Shown piece by piece: positions 33,906 to 43,219 of a stretch of 64,000 bases of DNA. The stretch's first letter is position 1. Every line of letters starts with the position of its first letter. Location: contig NZ_JBIZWA010000001.1 of NCBI RefSeq assembly GCF_044769865.1, positions 744,001-808,000 on the forward strand, in the 5' to 3' direction. The translations under genes and the position numbers were made by a program. The notes beneath the pieces were generated by a model. It worked only from the letters and a program-made list of their open reading frames with translations, was not told the origin of the DNA and did not search any database. Source of the stretch: Homoserinimonas sp044769865. GTDB taxonomy: Bacteria; Actinomycetota; Actinomycetes; Actinomycetales; Microbacteriaceae.

Positions 33906-34526
33906 TCAGCCGGCGGAGATTTCGGCCGAGACATCCCCCAGCCAGATGCGATCGCCCGCCGCGACGGCGACGGCTCGCCCCTCGACGAGCGGGGTGCGGG
34001 CGCCCGCACGCTCAACCGCGCTGCCGTTGGCCGAACCCATGTCGGTCACGGTCGCGGCGCCGTCGCGCACCGTCAGGGTGAGGTGCACGCGGGAGACCGA
34101 GCGGGTCGTGTCTTTGACCTCGACCGCCTGGGCGCCCGAGTTCTGGGCGGCCGACTGCGGCACGCGCCCGATGACGGCCGTGCCCGACACGATGGCGTGG
34201 TCGCCCGTGCTGAAGTGCAGCTTCACGGCCGTGAGTGGCTGCGGAGCGGATGTCGCGGGCGCGGCGACGGGCGCCGACTCTGCCGGGGCAGCCGGCGTTG
34301 ACGCGACGGGCTCGGGGGCGCCGCCGATGGGCGGAGGCAGCGGCACGGGCGTGTTCGGTGCTGCGGGACGGCTCTGGGTCGCGGGAGTCGGGGCGCCGGT
34401 CGCTACGGGCTGCTGGATGCCGGAGGGCACGGGCGGGTATGCGCCCGCGACGAGCTGCCCGCACGACAGGCAGAACATGCTGTTCGGGCGCAGTTCGCTG
34501 TCACAGTAGACGCAGCGAGCCGACAT
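33906..34526 (-). CDS. Zinc-ribbon and FHA domain protein of the T7SS locus
   Basis: 206 residues. An N-terminal zinc ribbon (ARCVYCDSEL and FCLSCGQLV) is followed by a Pro/Ala linker and a C-terminal FHA domain: HAIVSGTAVIGRVP, SVSRVHLTLTV and DMGSANGSAVERAG carry the GR, SxxH and NG landmarks of phosphothreonine recognition. It lies in the T7SS cluster between the EssC-like ATPase and the WXG100 genes, pointing to control by Ser/Thr phosphorylation; no kinase gene is in the window. Confidence 0.9.
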   Translation of the reverse strand: MSARCVYCDSELRPNSMFCLSCGQLVAGAYPPVPSGIQQPVATGAPTPATQSRPAAPNTPVPLPPPIGGAPEPVASTPAAPAESAPVAAPATSAPQPLTAVKLHFSTGDHAIVSGTAVIGRVPQSAAQNSGAQAVEVKDTTRSVSRVHLTLTVRDGAATVTDMGSANGSAVERAGARTPLVEGRAVAVAAGDRIWLGDVSAEISAG

Positions 34527-34640
34527 CAGCAGAAACCCCTCGATCGAATTCGCGCGGGCCCGGTGCGGGGCCGTCGTGCGCGTGGAACAAGCAAAGTCTA
34601 GTTACCGTCGACCCACACGACGCTGGGGGCCACGGAGCCT

Positions 34641-37600
34641 CTACTGTCGCACATCGGGAACCTGCACGGGCATCCAGCCGCCGTCTCGAAGCAGCACGCC
34701 GCCGCCCGGCGTCTGCGACCCGAGCATGTAGCGCGGAATCTGCGTGCCGAAGAGCTGCGCCCCCACCATGGCGTTGGTGGGCGAGAGCACGATGCCGTGC
34801 CGCGCCTTCTTGGCCGCGACGATCGCGCCCCCGAAGAGCGTCGAGGCGGCATCCGCATCGACACCGACGCAGAAGGTCGAGAGCGACGCGACGCCCGTGA
34901 TCGCCTGCTCGAGCGGCGACTGCTTGAGCATCTCGGCGTCGTCGACGAGCACGCTCACCGTGCCGCCGCCGGCCGCCTGCGCGACCGAGCCGACGAGGTC
35001 CATCAGCTGCTGCGCATCCATATCGGGCGCCCGCACGATCTCGAGCGAGTGTCCTGTCGCGACCTCCGTGAGCACGGAGTCGCGCGGCGCGACCACGACG
35101 ACCGGCCGCTTCGACCAGGCGAGCTGGTGCGCGATCGCGGCGAGGGTGCTCGAGCGACCCGAGCCACGACCGCCGGCGACGATGAAGCCGCCGACGTCTG
35201 GCCAGTCGAGCGTGATGCGCGAGAGCTCGTCGCCGCCGACCGCGACGACGGGCGTCGGCTGCGCGCATCCGGATGCCAGCGGCAGCGCGTAGGACGCCGA
35301 GAGCGCGATGTAGGTGGGCAGCGGGTCGACCCGGAACGGGCGCGGCAGGTCCGCGAGCTGCGGGAAGGCGTCGAAGTGGTCGCGCACATGCTCGACGATG
35401 GAGCGGAATGCCGCGGTCTGCGCCTCACCGCTCGTGTCACGGCTGATGACGGCGAGCTGCGCCTCGGTGCCCGTCGCGCCGAACATGACGCGGCCGGGCG
35501 GCAGGTCGGCGGGTACGTCGCGGATCATGACGCCCGCCGCGCGGTAGTCGTTGAAGTCGCGCATGGGCGTGATGTAGCGGGTGTCGATGAAGCTGGCGAT
35601 CTTGTCGCCCGTGACGCTGCGGTCGGCCGTGATGAGCACGCGGATGCCCACGGCCGGGCCCTCGCGCAGCACCCGCATCATCTGGTCACGGAAGGCGACG
35701 AGCTGGTCGGCATCGAGCGTCGAGGCGAGCCGCTCCCACCCGTCGACCGCGAGGATCGCGTAGGGCAGGGCATCCGCCGGATCGGCGACCCGCCGCTGCT
35801 CCGTGATGTTCGCGACGCCCGCGCGGGAGAGGAGACCCTGTCTGCGTGCGAGCTCGTCGAGCATCCGCTGCATGAGGCGTGGGAGGCGTTCCCCGTCGAG
35901 GGGTGTGACGACAGCGCCGCAGTGCGGGGCATCGGCGAGCGGCAGGAGCGCGCCGTTGCCGTAGTCGGCCGCGTAGAGGTGCAGCTCGGCAGGGGTGAAG
36001 CGCTGCACGGCCTGCGCCAGGAGGGTGCGCAGCGCCGTCGTGCGGCCCGAGAGGGCCCCACCCAGGAAGAGCAGGTGGGAGTCGTCGACGAGGTTCCAGC
36101 CGAGCATCCGCTGCTTCTGCTCGCCAGGCACGTCTTCGAGGCCGAGCACGAGGGTGTTGTCGGGGATCTCGGCCTGCGTGAAACGGTCGAGCGTGAGGAG
36201 CGAGGGCAGCGGCAGCAGCCACGGTGAAGGGTTGCGCGCGATGCCCATCTTCTGCGTTGCCGCACTGACCAGGTTGACGAGGGCGCGCAGATCAGTGTCG
36301 TCCTGGTCGGCGCGCACGCTCTGGCCCGCCGAGTTGCTCGGGAACTTGGGCGGCGTGCCAAGGGTCGTCCAGTCGATGGGCGCCTTTGGCGGGAGCACGG
36401 ATGCCGTGCGCTGCACGCCCAGGCGCACGCCGGCGACGCGGGCCGTCTGGAACGCCACGGGCGCCGAGCTGGGCCCCGTGCGCACGTAGCCGCGGCCGGG
36501 AGTGTTCGCGCCGATGAGCGCGGCCTCGGCCGAACCGAGCACGTCGTTCGAGTCGCCGCGATCGGTCACGCGGAGGGCCACGCGCAGGTTGATGTTGGAC
36601 TGCATCTCGGGCGTGATGACGCCACTCGGTCGCTGCGTCGCGAGCACGAGGTTGACGCCGAGCGAGCGGCCCACGCGGGCGATGCGCACGAGGCCGTTGA
36701 TGAAGTCGGGGAGCTCGGTCTTGAGCTCGGCGAACTCATCGATGACGATCATGAGGCGGGCGAGGCCGTGGCGGGCCGCGGCATCCGCATCCTTCGACCA
36801 GGCCGCGTCGACATCCTTCGCCGCCAACTCGCGCAGCACGCGCTCGCGGCGCTTGAGCTCCGCATCGAGGGAGGCGAGGGCGCGCTCCGTCTCGCGGGCA
36901 TCGAGGTTCGTGACCATGCCGACCGTGTGCGGCAGGCGTTCACAGTCGGCGAAGGCCGAGCCGCCCTTGTAGTCGACGAGCACGAAGTTGAGCGCATCGG
37001 GCCGGTTGGCCATCGCGAGGGAGATCACGAGGGCCTGCAGGAACTCCGACTTGCCCGAACCCGTCGTGCCAGCAACGAGGGCGTGCGGGCCGTCCTGGGC
37101 GATGTCGAGCGCGAACTCGCCATCGGCACTCGCGCCGACGACGACATAGCTGTTGCGCGGGTTGGTGCTCCACCGCGAGATGAGCGCGTCGGGGTCGTCG
37201 AGGTCGACGCCGAGGAGCTCCGTGTAGCGCACGCTCGTCGGGAGCATCCCCTCGTCGCCGACGCCGCTGACGTGCTGGATCGAGCAGAGGCTGCGGGCGA
37301 TCGACTCGGCGCGGGCCGTCGAGAGGCCGTCGAGCAGCACGGTCGGGAAGTAGGCGTCGTCCGTCTCGAAACGGGCGACCGAGCGGTCGGCCTCATCGAC
37401 CGCGATGACCGTGCGGCACTCCTCGGGGAGGCGCGAGCGGTCGGTGTCGAGCGCGATGACATGGATGCCGAACCGCGGTCCCTTGTCGAGCAGGTTCACC
37501 ATGCCCGGCAGCATGCGGTAGCGCCGGGCGCCATCGATCACGACGATGAGCTGCTCATCGAAGACGCCGCCCTTGCCGCCCGTCGCGCGCATCCGTGCCT

Positions 37601-38999
37601 CCAGCACCGCGTTTGCCTCGCGCAGGCGCTCCCGGCGCGTGTCGTCGGTGTTGCCGATCGCGGCGACAACAGCCTCACCCACCTGGGCGTGCGGCAGCCA
37701 CTGCACCCACGACCAGTCGGCCTGGTTGTCGTGGTCGCACAGCACGAGCACCTGCGCGTCCCGCGGCGAGCGCAGCACGGTGAGGTGGCAGAGCATGGCA
37801 CGGGCCGTGTTGCGCACGACATCGAGCGGACCGGCGAGCCCCACGACGCCCGCGCCGAGGTCGGCAGCGATGGGTGCGGGGCCGACGCCGACCTTGCGAT
37901 CCTCGTGCTTGTCCTTCTGCGAGCCGCCCTCGAAGCGCACGTCGAGCGGCACTTCGGTGACGCCGACGCGCACGTGCAGCGCATCGCGGTCGGCGACGCG
38001 TCGCTCCCAGAGGCGCGACAGCGGCTTCGTGGCGATGTCGTAGATAACGACGGGGTCGGGCAGCCGGTACCAGGAGTCGAGGCGTTGCTCCCTCGCGAGC
38101 GAGGCGATGCGGGCCGAGGCATCCTTGATGTCCTGGATCCACTGGGCCTCGGTGCGCTGGCCCTTCTTCTTGGCGAGCTTGCGGTTCGTGAGGAAGGACC
38201 CAATGACCATGATGGGCGAGGCCGCCGCCATGAGCAGCATGACGACACGACCGAAGAGCACGGCCATCGTGACGCCCAGGATGACGGGGATCGTGGCCGA
38301 AAGCCACGGCAACGGCGACTTGTCGGGGTCCTCCGGCTTGTCGCCCGGCAGCGCCACCTGCGGCTGCCGCTGCGTCGGCTGCATGCGCGAGGGCCGGTTG
38401 AAGCCACGGCTGCCCGTCACATCGCGCGAGAGGTCGGCATCGGATGCGGGGGCGATGCCAAGGCGGAAGACGCTGCTGCCGACCTGCACGACGTCGGCGG
38501 GCACGACATCGACGGACTCCTCGACCCGCTCCCCGTTCACGTAGACGGGCGTGGAGGAGTCGGCGGGGGCGAGCGTCGCGACGAGCGGGGCGCGGCGACC
38601 CTCGGCGGCGGGCTCGGCGGCGCCACCGAAGGTGAAGGTGGCGTGCTGGGCGGCAAGGAAGGGGTCGGCGATGCTGAGGTCGGCTGTGGGGGCGCTGCCG
38701 ATGCCGATCGATACGCCAGCTTGCAGGGCGAAGGACTCGCCCGCGAAGGGGCCGCCCGTCACCTCGAGGCGCGGCTGCCCCGGGAGCGGCTCGCGACTCG
38801 CCGTCGACGGCACGATGGCGCCGTTGAGCACGCCCGCGTCAGAGAGCCGGGCATCCTCCGTCGCCGTTGCGATCGCGTGGGGGTGCACCCCGAGCGACTC
38901 CGCGACCTCGACGACCGTCGTCGCATCGTCGACCTTGAGCATCCACGACTTGGCCGTCTCGGCCGCCTGTGGGTCCCGCACCGTCAATCGCACGCTCAT
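34641..38999 (-). CDS. essC: EssC/EccC-type T7SS motor ATPase
   Basis: 1452 residues from ATG at 38999 (GAGGAGGAGC before it). Order: ubiquitin-like region (1-80), FHA domain (about 90-195), two membrane helices (LSATIPVILGVTMAVLFGRVVMLLMAAASPIMVIG), then three FtsK/SpoIIIE ATPase domains. Domain 1 has a full Walker A, GTTGSGKSE (Lys650), and Walker B LMIVIDEFAEL. In domains 2 and 3 the P-loop Lys is Arg (GALSGRTTAL and GGRGSGRSSTL), so probably only domain 1 hydrolyses ATP well. It powers export of the WXG100 proteins and the toxin. The build is EssC (firmicute T7SSb) like rather than mycobacterial EccC. Confidence 0.93.
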   Translation of the reverse strand: MSVRLTVRDPQAAETAKSWMLKVDDATTVVEVAESLGVHPHAIATATEDARLSDAGVLNGAIVPSTASREPLPGQPRLEVTGGPFAGESFALQAGVSIGIGSAPTADLSIADPFLAAQHATFTFGGAAEPAAEGRRAPLVATLAPADSSTPVYVNGERVEESVDVVPADVVQVGSSVFRLGIAPASDADLSRDVTGSRGFNRPSRMQPTQRQPQVALPGDKPEDPDKSPLPWLSATIPVILGVTMAVLFGRVVMLLMAAASPIMVIGSFLTNRKLAKKKGQRTEAQWIQDIKDASARIASLAREQRLDSWYRLPDPVVIYDIATKPLSRLWERRVADRDALHVRVGVTEVPLDVRFEGGSQKDKHEDRKVGVGPAPIAADLGAGVVGLAGPLDVVRNTARAMLCHLTVLRSPRDAQVLVLCDHDNQADWSWVQWLPHAQVGEAVVAAIGNTDDTRRERLREANAVLEARMRATGGKGGVFDEQLIVVIDGARRYRMLPGMVNLLDKGPRFGIHVIALDTDRSRLPEECRTVIAVDEADRSVARFETDDAYFPTVLLDGLSTARAESIARSLCSIQHVSGVGDEGMLPTSVRYTELLGVDLDDPDALISRWSTNPRNSYVVVGASADGEFALDIAQDGPHALVAGTTGSGKSEFLQALVISLAMANRPDALNFVLVDYKGGSAFADCERLPHTVGMVTNLDARETERALASLDAELKRRERVLRELAAKDVDAAWSKDADAAARHGLARLMIVIDEFAELKTELPDFINGLVRIARVGRSLGVNLVLATQRPSGVITPEMQSNINLRVALRVTDRGDSNDVLGSAEAALIGANTPGRGYVRTGPSSAPVAFQTARVAGVRLGVQRTASVLPPKAPIDWTTLGTPPKFPSNSAGQSVRADQDDTDLRALVNLVSAATQKMGIARNPSPWLLPLPSLLTLDRFTQAEIPDNTLVLGLEDVPGEQKQRMLGWNLVDDSHLLFLGGALSGRTTALRTLLAQAVQRFTPAELHLYAADYGNGALLPLADAPHCGAVVTPLDGERLPRLMQRMLDELARRQGLLSRAGVANITEQRRVADPADALPYAILAVDGWERLASTLDADQLVAFRDQMMRVLREGPAVGIRVLITADRSVTGDKIASFIDTRYITPMRDFNDYRAAGVMIRDVPADLPPGRVMFGATGTEAQLAVISRDTSGEAQTAAFRSIVEHVRDHFDAFPQLADLPRPFRVDPLPTYIALSASYALPLASGCAQPTPVVAVGGDELSRITLDWPDVGGFIVAGGRGSGRSSTLAAIAHQLAWSKRPVVVVAPRDSVLTEVATGHSLEIVRAPDMDAQQLMDLVGSVAQAAGGGTVSVLVDDAEMLKQSPLEQAITGVASLSTFCVGVDADAASTLFGGAIVAAKKARHGIVLSPTNAMVGAQLFGTQIPRYMLGSQTPGGGVLLRDGGWMPVQVPDVRQ

Positions 39000-39018
39000 G
39001 CTCCTCCTCGCAAGCCCA

Positions 39019-40086
39019 TCATGCTCCCACCCGATCGAGCAGCCGCACGAAGGCGTCGAACATGCCCGGTGTCTCCTCTGCCGCACCGTCTGGCGGCGGC
39101 AGCCTCGGCACCAGCGCCGAGGTCACGTCAGCGTCGGCCCTCGATGGCACGAGGCCGGTCGTGGGGAGTTCTGCGGCGGGCCCGACGAGCGTCACGCTGC
39201 CGGTCGCCTGCTCGCCCGCCTCCGAGTAGAGGTGGAACGAGAACTGGTCGGCCCCCGCCGACGCGGTCGGGTGGTAGAGCGCCGTGCCGTCCGGCGAGCA
39301 GACGACCGTGCCGTGCACGGCAGCGCCGCACCCGATGAGTCGAAGCTCCTCATCGCCCGCGACCGCGTACTCCCGCAGGTCGAGGGTCACGACGTCGGCG
39401 CCCCGCTCGGCGAAGACGTGCAGGGCGCCGAGGCCGCGCTCGCCCGCCCGGTAGAACGACAGCGTGAGGGGTGCCGCGGCCGATTCCTGCCCGAAGTCAT
39501 CGAGCACGACCACCCCGAGTTCGACCGGGCCCACGTGGTCGGGCGCGACCGCGAAGACGAGGTGGGTCGCGGTCGCCCAGGCGATGCCCGCCTCGCGCGG
39601 TGCCACCGAGTCGACCGTGACGGTCATTCCTGTGCAGACCTGACACTCGACGTCAAGGTCGGAGAAGGGCAGCATGACGCGGGTTCCCGCCGCGAAGGGA
39701 TAGTCGTAATCCTGGTCGGGAAGTACGGGCACGGGTGGGGGCGCGAGCGTCACGATGTAGTCGACCGTGAGCTGCACGGCGCCGTTGCCGAGCGCGAGCG
39801 GCACGACGACGGTGCCGAAGTCGGGGTCGTAGGCGGGCGCGGCGAACGTCACTGATTGTGCCTCGCACGCCGTCACGAGATCGGATGCCGCGAGCGCGGC
39901 CGCGCAGTCGGTGAACGCCCAGTGCTCAGCCGGCTTCACCTGCGCCTCGCCCTCGTAGGGGATGGCAACCGAGTTGGCGCCCGTGTAGGTCGCGGCCGTG
40001 GCATCCGTCGCCGGAATCTGCACCGCGGCGACGAGGGCGAACGCGAGCAGCAGCACGACGATGCGCGCGCGTGCTGCAGCCTTCAC
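39019..40086 (-). CDS. Secreted Ig-like repeat protein of the T7SS locus
   Basis: 355 residues with a Sec signal peptide (ARIVVLLLAFALVAAVQIPATDATAA). The mature part is beta-rich. Its second half resembles tandem cadherin/Ig-like modules: VVTLDLREYAVAGDEELRL, GTVVCSPDGTALYHPTASAGADQFSFHL. Several Cys pairs (DVECQVCTG, CGAAVHGTVVC) may form disulphides. It is first gene of the minus-strand T7SS operon, 19 bases before the ATPase, so it may be an extracytoplasmic part of the machine. No family recognised. Confidence 0.8.
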   Translation of the reverse strand: MKAAARARIVVLLLAFALVAAVQIPATDATAATYTGANSVAIPYEGEAQVKPAEHWAFTDCAAALAASDLVTACEAQSVTFAAPAYDPDFGTVVVPLALGNGAVQLTVDYIVTLAPPPVPVLPDQDYDYPFAAGTRVMLPFSDLDVECQVCTGMTVTVDSVAPREAGIAWATATHLVFAVAPDHVGPVELGVVVLDDFGQESAAAPLTLSFYRAGERGLGALHVFAERGADVVTLDLREYAVAGDEELRLIGCGAAVHGTVVCSPDGTALYHPTASAGADQFSFHLYSEAGEQATGSVTLVGPAAELPTTGLVPSRADADVTSALVPRLPPPDGAAEETPGMFDAFVRLLDRVGA

Positions 40087-40183
40087 CGAGTACCTCCCTC
40101 TCGCGGGACAGGCCCGCCGCCCCCGACGACCTTATGCTAGTGACACCCCGACTGGGGGTCTCGCACATCATTCGAGGAGGCGC

Positions 40184-40771
40184 ATGAGCATCGAGCAAGC
40201 CCAGCGCAGCGCGCCGCCCGTGCGGATGCAGCTCGGCACCGCACCCGGGCAGCCCTCGCTTCGCAGCCCCTCGCTCTCGGCTCCCGCCGACGCCCCGCCC
40301 CGCAAGCGCGAGCTCATGTCGGGCGCCGCCGTGCTGCCCGAGCTGGCCGAGGCGCCCGTCGCGGAACGCAAGTGGTGGAAGCATCCGGCCTTCATCGTCT
40401 CGATCATCACGACCTTCCTCGCGCTCGTCGCCGCAATCGTGCTGCTGATCGTCGGCATCGTGACGGATGACACGGCCCGCGTCTCCGGCCTCGGCCTCGA
40501 CCTCGGCACGGGCAACGCCCAGCTCTCCTGGGATGGCCCCGACGTGCCCTACTCCCTATACGCCGTCGCAGGATCGGGTGACGTGACCGACCTCTCGCAG
40601 CCCTTCGTCAAGGGGCGCGAGGCGTGGCTCCCGGTCGGCCTCGGGCAGTTCGACGAGGAGACCTGCTTCGTCGTGCGCCCCGCGAGCATCACCGACGACG
40701 TGAGCCTCAGCGCCGACACGCTCGCGAGCCAGGGTGCCCAGTCCGCCTGCGTCGCCAACGCCCGTGAGTAG
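40184..40771 (+). CDS. Single-pass membrane protein, T7SS-associated
   Basis: 195 residues from ATG at 40184 (ribosome site GAGGAGG). A cytoplasmic Pro/Ala-rich N-terminus is followed by one helix (FIVSIITTFLALVAAIVLLIVGIV) and a 100-residue outer domain with two Cys (CFVVRP, SACVANA) and a fibronectin-like pattern (LDLGTGNAQLSWDGPDVPYSLYAVAG). It is divergent from the T7SS operon across a 97-base shared promoter region. It may be an accessory component, in the place EssB or similar holds elsewhere, but I do not see homology. Confidence 0.75.
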   Translation: MSIEQAQRSAPPVRMQLGTAPGQPSLRSPSLSAPADAPPRKRELMSGAAVLPELAEAPVAERKWWKHPAFIVSIITTFLALVAAIVLLIVGIVTDDTARVSGLGLDLGTGNAQLSWDGPDVPYSLYAVAGSGDVTDLSQPFVKGREAWLPVGLGQFDEETCFVVRPASITDDVSLSADTLASQGAQSACVANARE

Positions 40772-40778
40772 GCGACGG

Positions 40779-41537
40779 ATGCGCGTGCGCGCGCTCACCG
40801 CGGCCGTCGCCATGGGCCTCCTGCTCAGCGGATGCACCGGCCAGCCCGACCCCGAGCCGCCACCCCCACCGGAGGGCGTCGACCTCTCGGCGATCGACCC
40901 CGACGACACGGAACGCAACGGTGTCTGGTACCTGAGCGGGGAAGACGCGCTGCGCCAGGTCATCGATGCGGCGCGCAAGGCCGGCGGCGTCACGATGGAG
41001 GGCACCGTGACCGAGCGGCTCGTGCTGGGCGAGGATGCTCCCCCGACGCCGGGCCGCAGCATCCGGCTCTCAGTGCAGGGCACGCCGAGCGACTACACCG
41101 CGAGCGTGACGGCCGGCGCGATCCGCGTCGAGATCATCGCCGCGGAGGGTGCCGCGCACGTGACGGGCAACCAGGCGCTTGCGGCGGTGACGGGCGTGCC
41201 CGAGATCGCGGAGGGCTTCGTCTGCGTCACGCCCGGCGACCCCCTGCTGACACAGTGGCGCGCGCTGCTCTCCCCCGCCGAGTTCCTCACGAGCATCGTC
41301 GACTCGGGTGCCGTCACGGCGAGCGCGACCCCGCCCCGCGAGGGGGCCGAGACGGTCGACATCGTGCTCGACTCCGGCGGCTCACCCCTCGGCGTGCTGA
41401 CCGTCTCGGCCGTCGGCAAACCCCTGCCGCTGCGGTTCGACGGCGCCGACACCTCCGGCGAGGCGGGGCTCACCTTCACGGGCTGGGGCGAGGCATCCGA
41501 GATTCCGGAACCGTCGCCCGTCGCGCGCGGCTGCTGA
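40779..41537 (+). CDS. Lipoprotein, LolA/LprG-like fold suspected
   Basis: 252 residues. The signal ends in a clear lipobox (AAVAMGLLLSGC). ATG at 40779 is preferred over an overlapping GTG at 40764 because AGGCGACGG precedes it. The body (SGEDALRQVIDAARKAGGVTMEGTVTER, AAHVTGNQALAAV, LLSPAEFLTSIV, LRFDGADTSGEAGLTFTGWGE) has the strand-helix pattern of LprG/LppX-type lipid-binding lipoproteins; this is inference. It follows the TM protein by seven bases and precedes an ABC transporter. Confidence 0.78.
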   Translation: MRVRALTAAVAMGLLLSGCTGQPDPEPPPPPEGVDLSAIDPDDTERNGVWYLSGEDALRQVIDAARKAGGVTMEGTVTERLVLGEDAPPTPGRSIRLSVQGTPSDYTASVTAGAIRVEIIAAEGAAHVTGNQALAAVTGVPEIAEGFVCVTPGDPLLTQWRALLSPAEFLTSIVDSGAVTASATPPREGAETVDIVLDSGGSPLGVLTVSAVGKPLPLRFDGADTSGEAGLTFTGWGEASEIPEPSPVARGC

Positions 41538-41548
41538 GTGATGGCCCC

Positions 41549-42409
41549 ATGACTCAGCACAGCGAGCACGCCGTGAGCGTGCGCGGACTGCGGAAGCAGT
41601 ACGGCAGCTTCGCCGCGGTCGACGGCATCGACTTCGACATCGTGCGCGGCGAGACCTTTGCCCTGCTCGGCCCGAATGGCGCGGGCAAGTCCACGACGAT
41701 CGAGATTCTCGAGGGCTACCGCGACCGCACGGCGGGCGAGGTGAGCGTGCTGGGCGTCGACCCACAGAAGGGCGGGCTCGCGTGGAAGGCGCGCCTCGGC
41801 ATCGTGCTGCAGGACTCGGGCGAGAGCGGCAACGTGACCGTGCGCGAGCAGCTCAGCCACTTCGCGGCGCTCTACCCCAACCCGCGGAGTGTCGAGGAGA
41901 CGATCGCCGCCGTCGGACTCGAGGCAAAGGCGGGCACGCTCATCCGCAAGCTCTCCGGCGGGCAGCGACGTCGAGTGGATGTCGCGCTCGGCATGATCGG
42001 CCGACCCGAGCTGCTCTTCCTCGACGAACCCACCACAGGCTTCGACCCGCAGGCGCGCCGCCAGTTCTGGGAGGTCATCCGCGGCCTCAAGGACGACGGC
42101 ACGACCATCCTGCTCACGACCCACTACCTCGACGAGGCCGCGCAGCTGAGCGACCGCGTCGGCATCATCGCGGGCGGCACGCTCCTCGACATCGGCACGG
42201 CCGACGAGATCGGCGGGGCGGATGCCCGTGTGCCCCTTGTGCGCTGGCACGAGCACGGCGTGCTCCACGAGGAGCGCACGACGGAGCCAGGACGGCTCGC
42301 GCACGAGCTCGTGGCCCGGCTGGGAGAGCCCGAGGGACTCGAGGTCATCCGGCCCAGCCTGGAAGACGTGTACCTGCAGCTCCTCGGCTCCCGCGAGGTG
42401 CTGGCATGA
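41549..42409 (+). CDS. ABC transporter ATP-binding protein (ABC-2 type)
   Basis: 286 residues. Walker A is GPNGAGKST, the signature is KLSGGQRRRVDVALG, Walker B LLFLDEPTTGFDP, and the H-loop TTHYLDEA. It is close in sequence and build to the ATPase at 10878-11804, including the tail WHEHGVLHEERT. Start ATG 41549. It overlaps the permease by four bases (ATGA). No regulator gene accompanies it, unlike the other copy. Confidence 0.94.
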   Translation: MTQHSEHAVSVRGLRKQYGSFAAVDGIDFDIVRGETFALLGPNGAGKSTTIEILEGYRDRTAGEVSVLGVDPQKGGLAWKARLGIVLQDSGESGNVTVREQLSHFAALYPNPRSVEETIAAVGLEAKAGTLIRKLSGGQRRRVDVALGMIGRPELLFLDEPTTGFDPQARRQFWEVIRGLKDDGTTILLTTHYLDEAAQLSDRVGIIAGGTLLDIGTADEIGGADARVPLVRWHEHGVLHEERTTEPGRLAHELVARLGEPEGLEVIRPSLEDVYLQLLGSREVLA

Positions 42410-43215
42410 GCCGCACGCTCGCGCTCGGCGCACGACGCATCGGCTACGAGATCCGCGCCTACTTCAGGCAGGGCGATGCGGTGTTCTTCGGTTTCCTGTT
42501 CCCCATCGTGATGTTGACGATCTTCGCGGTCGCCTTCAGCGAGGCTGAGTTCGGGCGGGATGCGGACGGCAACGTGGTCAGCGCCGCCGACTTCTACCTG
42601 CCCGCCATGCTCGCCGCGGGAGTGCTGTTGAGCGGACTCCAGAACATGGCGCTCGACATCGCGACCGAGAAGAGCGACGGCACCCTCAAGCGTCTCGCCG
42701 GCTCTCCCCTGCCCGTCGTGAGCTACTTCATGGGCAAGATCGGGCAGGTGCTCGTCTCGGGCATCCTGCAGGCGATCCTCCTCCTCGTGATCGCCGCCGT
42801 CGCCTTCGGGGTCGACCTTCCGAGCTCCCCCGAGCGCTGGCTCACCTTCGCCTGGGTCTTCCTGCTCGGCATCGCCACGAGCGCGATCCTCGGCATCGGG
42901 CTCAGCGGCATCCCCCGCAGCGGCAAGAGCGCGAACGCCGTCATCATCCCCATCGTGATCGTGCTGCAGTTCATCTCCGGCGTGTACCTGCAGTTCTCGA
43001 TGCTGCCCGACTGGCTGCAGAACGTGGCATCCGTGTTCCCGCTCAAGTGGATGGCGCAGGGCATGCGCGCCGCCTTCCTGCCCGATGAGTTGAAGGTGCT
43101 CGAGCAGGGTGAGACGTGGGACCTGCCCGGCATCGCCATCGTGTTGGCGATCTGGTTGGTCGTGGGGCTCGTGCTCGCTCGGCTGAGCTTCCGGTGGATC
43201 CGGAAGGACAGCTGA
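42406..43215 (+). CDS. ABC-2 type transporter permease
   Basis: 269 residues with six helices: FFGFLFPIVMLTIFAVAF, ILQAILLLVIAAVAFGV, TFAWVFLLGIATSAILGIGLSGI, VIIPIVIVLQFISGVYLQF and IAIVLAIWLVVGLVLARL. The ABC-2 landmark ATEKSDGTLKRLAGSPLP precedes helix 3 and PLKWMAQGMRAAFLPD lies before the last helix. It pairs with the overlapping ATPase. The stop is four bases from the convergent murB stop, so transcripts must end within coding sequence. Cargo unknown. Confidence 0.92.
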   Translation: MSRTLALGARRIGYEIRAYFRQGDAVFFGFLFPIVMLTIFAVAFSEAEFGRDADGNVVSAADFYLPAMLAAGVLLSGLQNMALDIATEKSDGTLKRLAGSPLPVVSYFMGKIGQVLVSGILQAILLLVIAAVAFGVDLPSSPERWLTFAWVFLLGIATSAILGIGLSGIPRSGKSANAVIIPIVIVLQFISGVYLQFSMLPDWLQNVASVFPLKWMAQGMRAAFLPDELKVLEQGETWDLPGIAIVLAIWLVVGLVLARLSFRWIRKDS

Positions 43216-43219
43216 GCGG

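Noticed and set aside
36768..39338. 856-codon plus-strand frame over the EssC-like gene
   Set aside because: Mirror of the well-supported ATPase coding strand.
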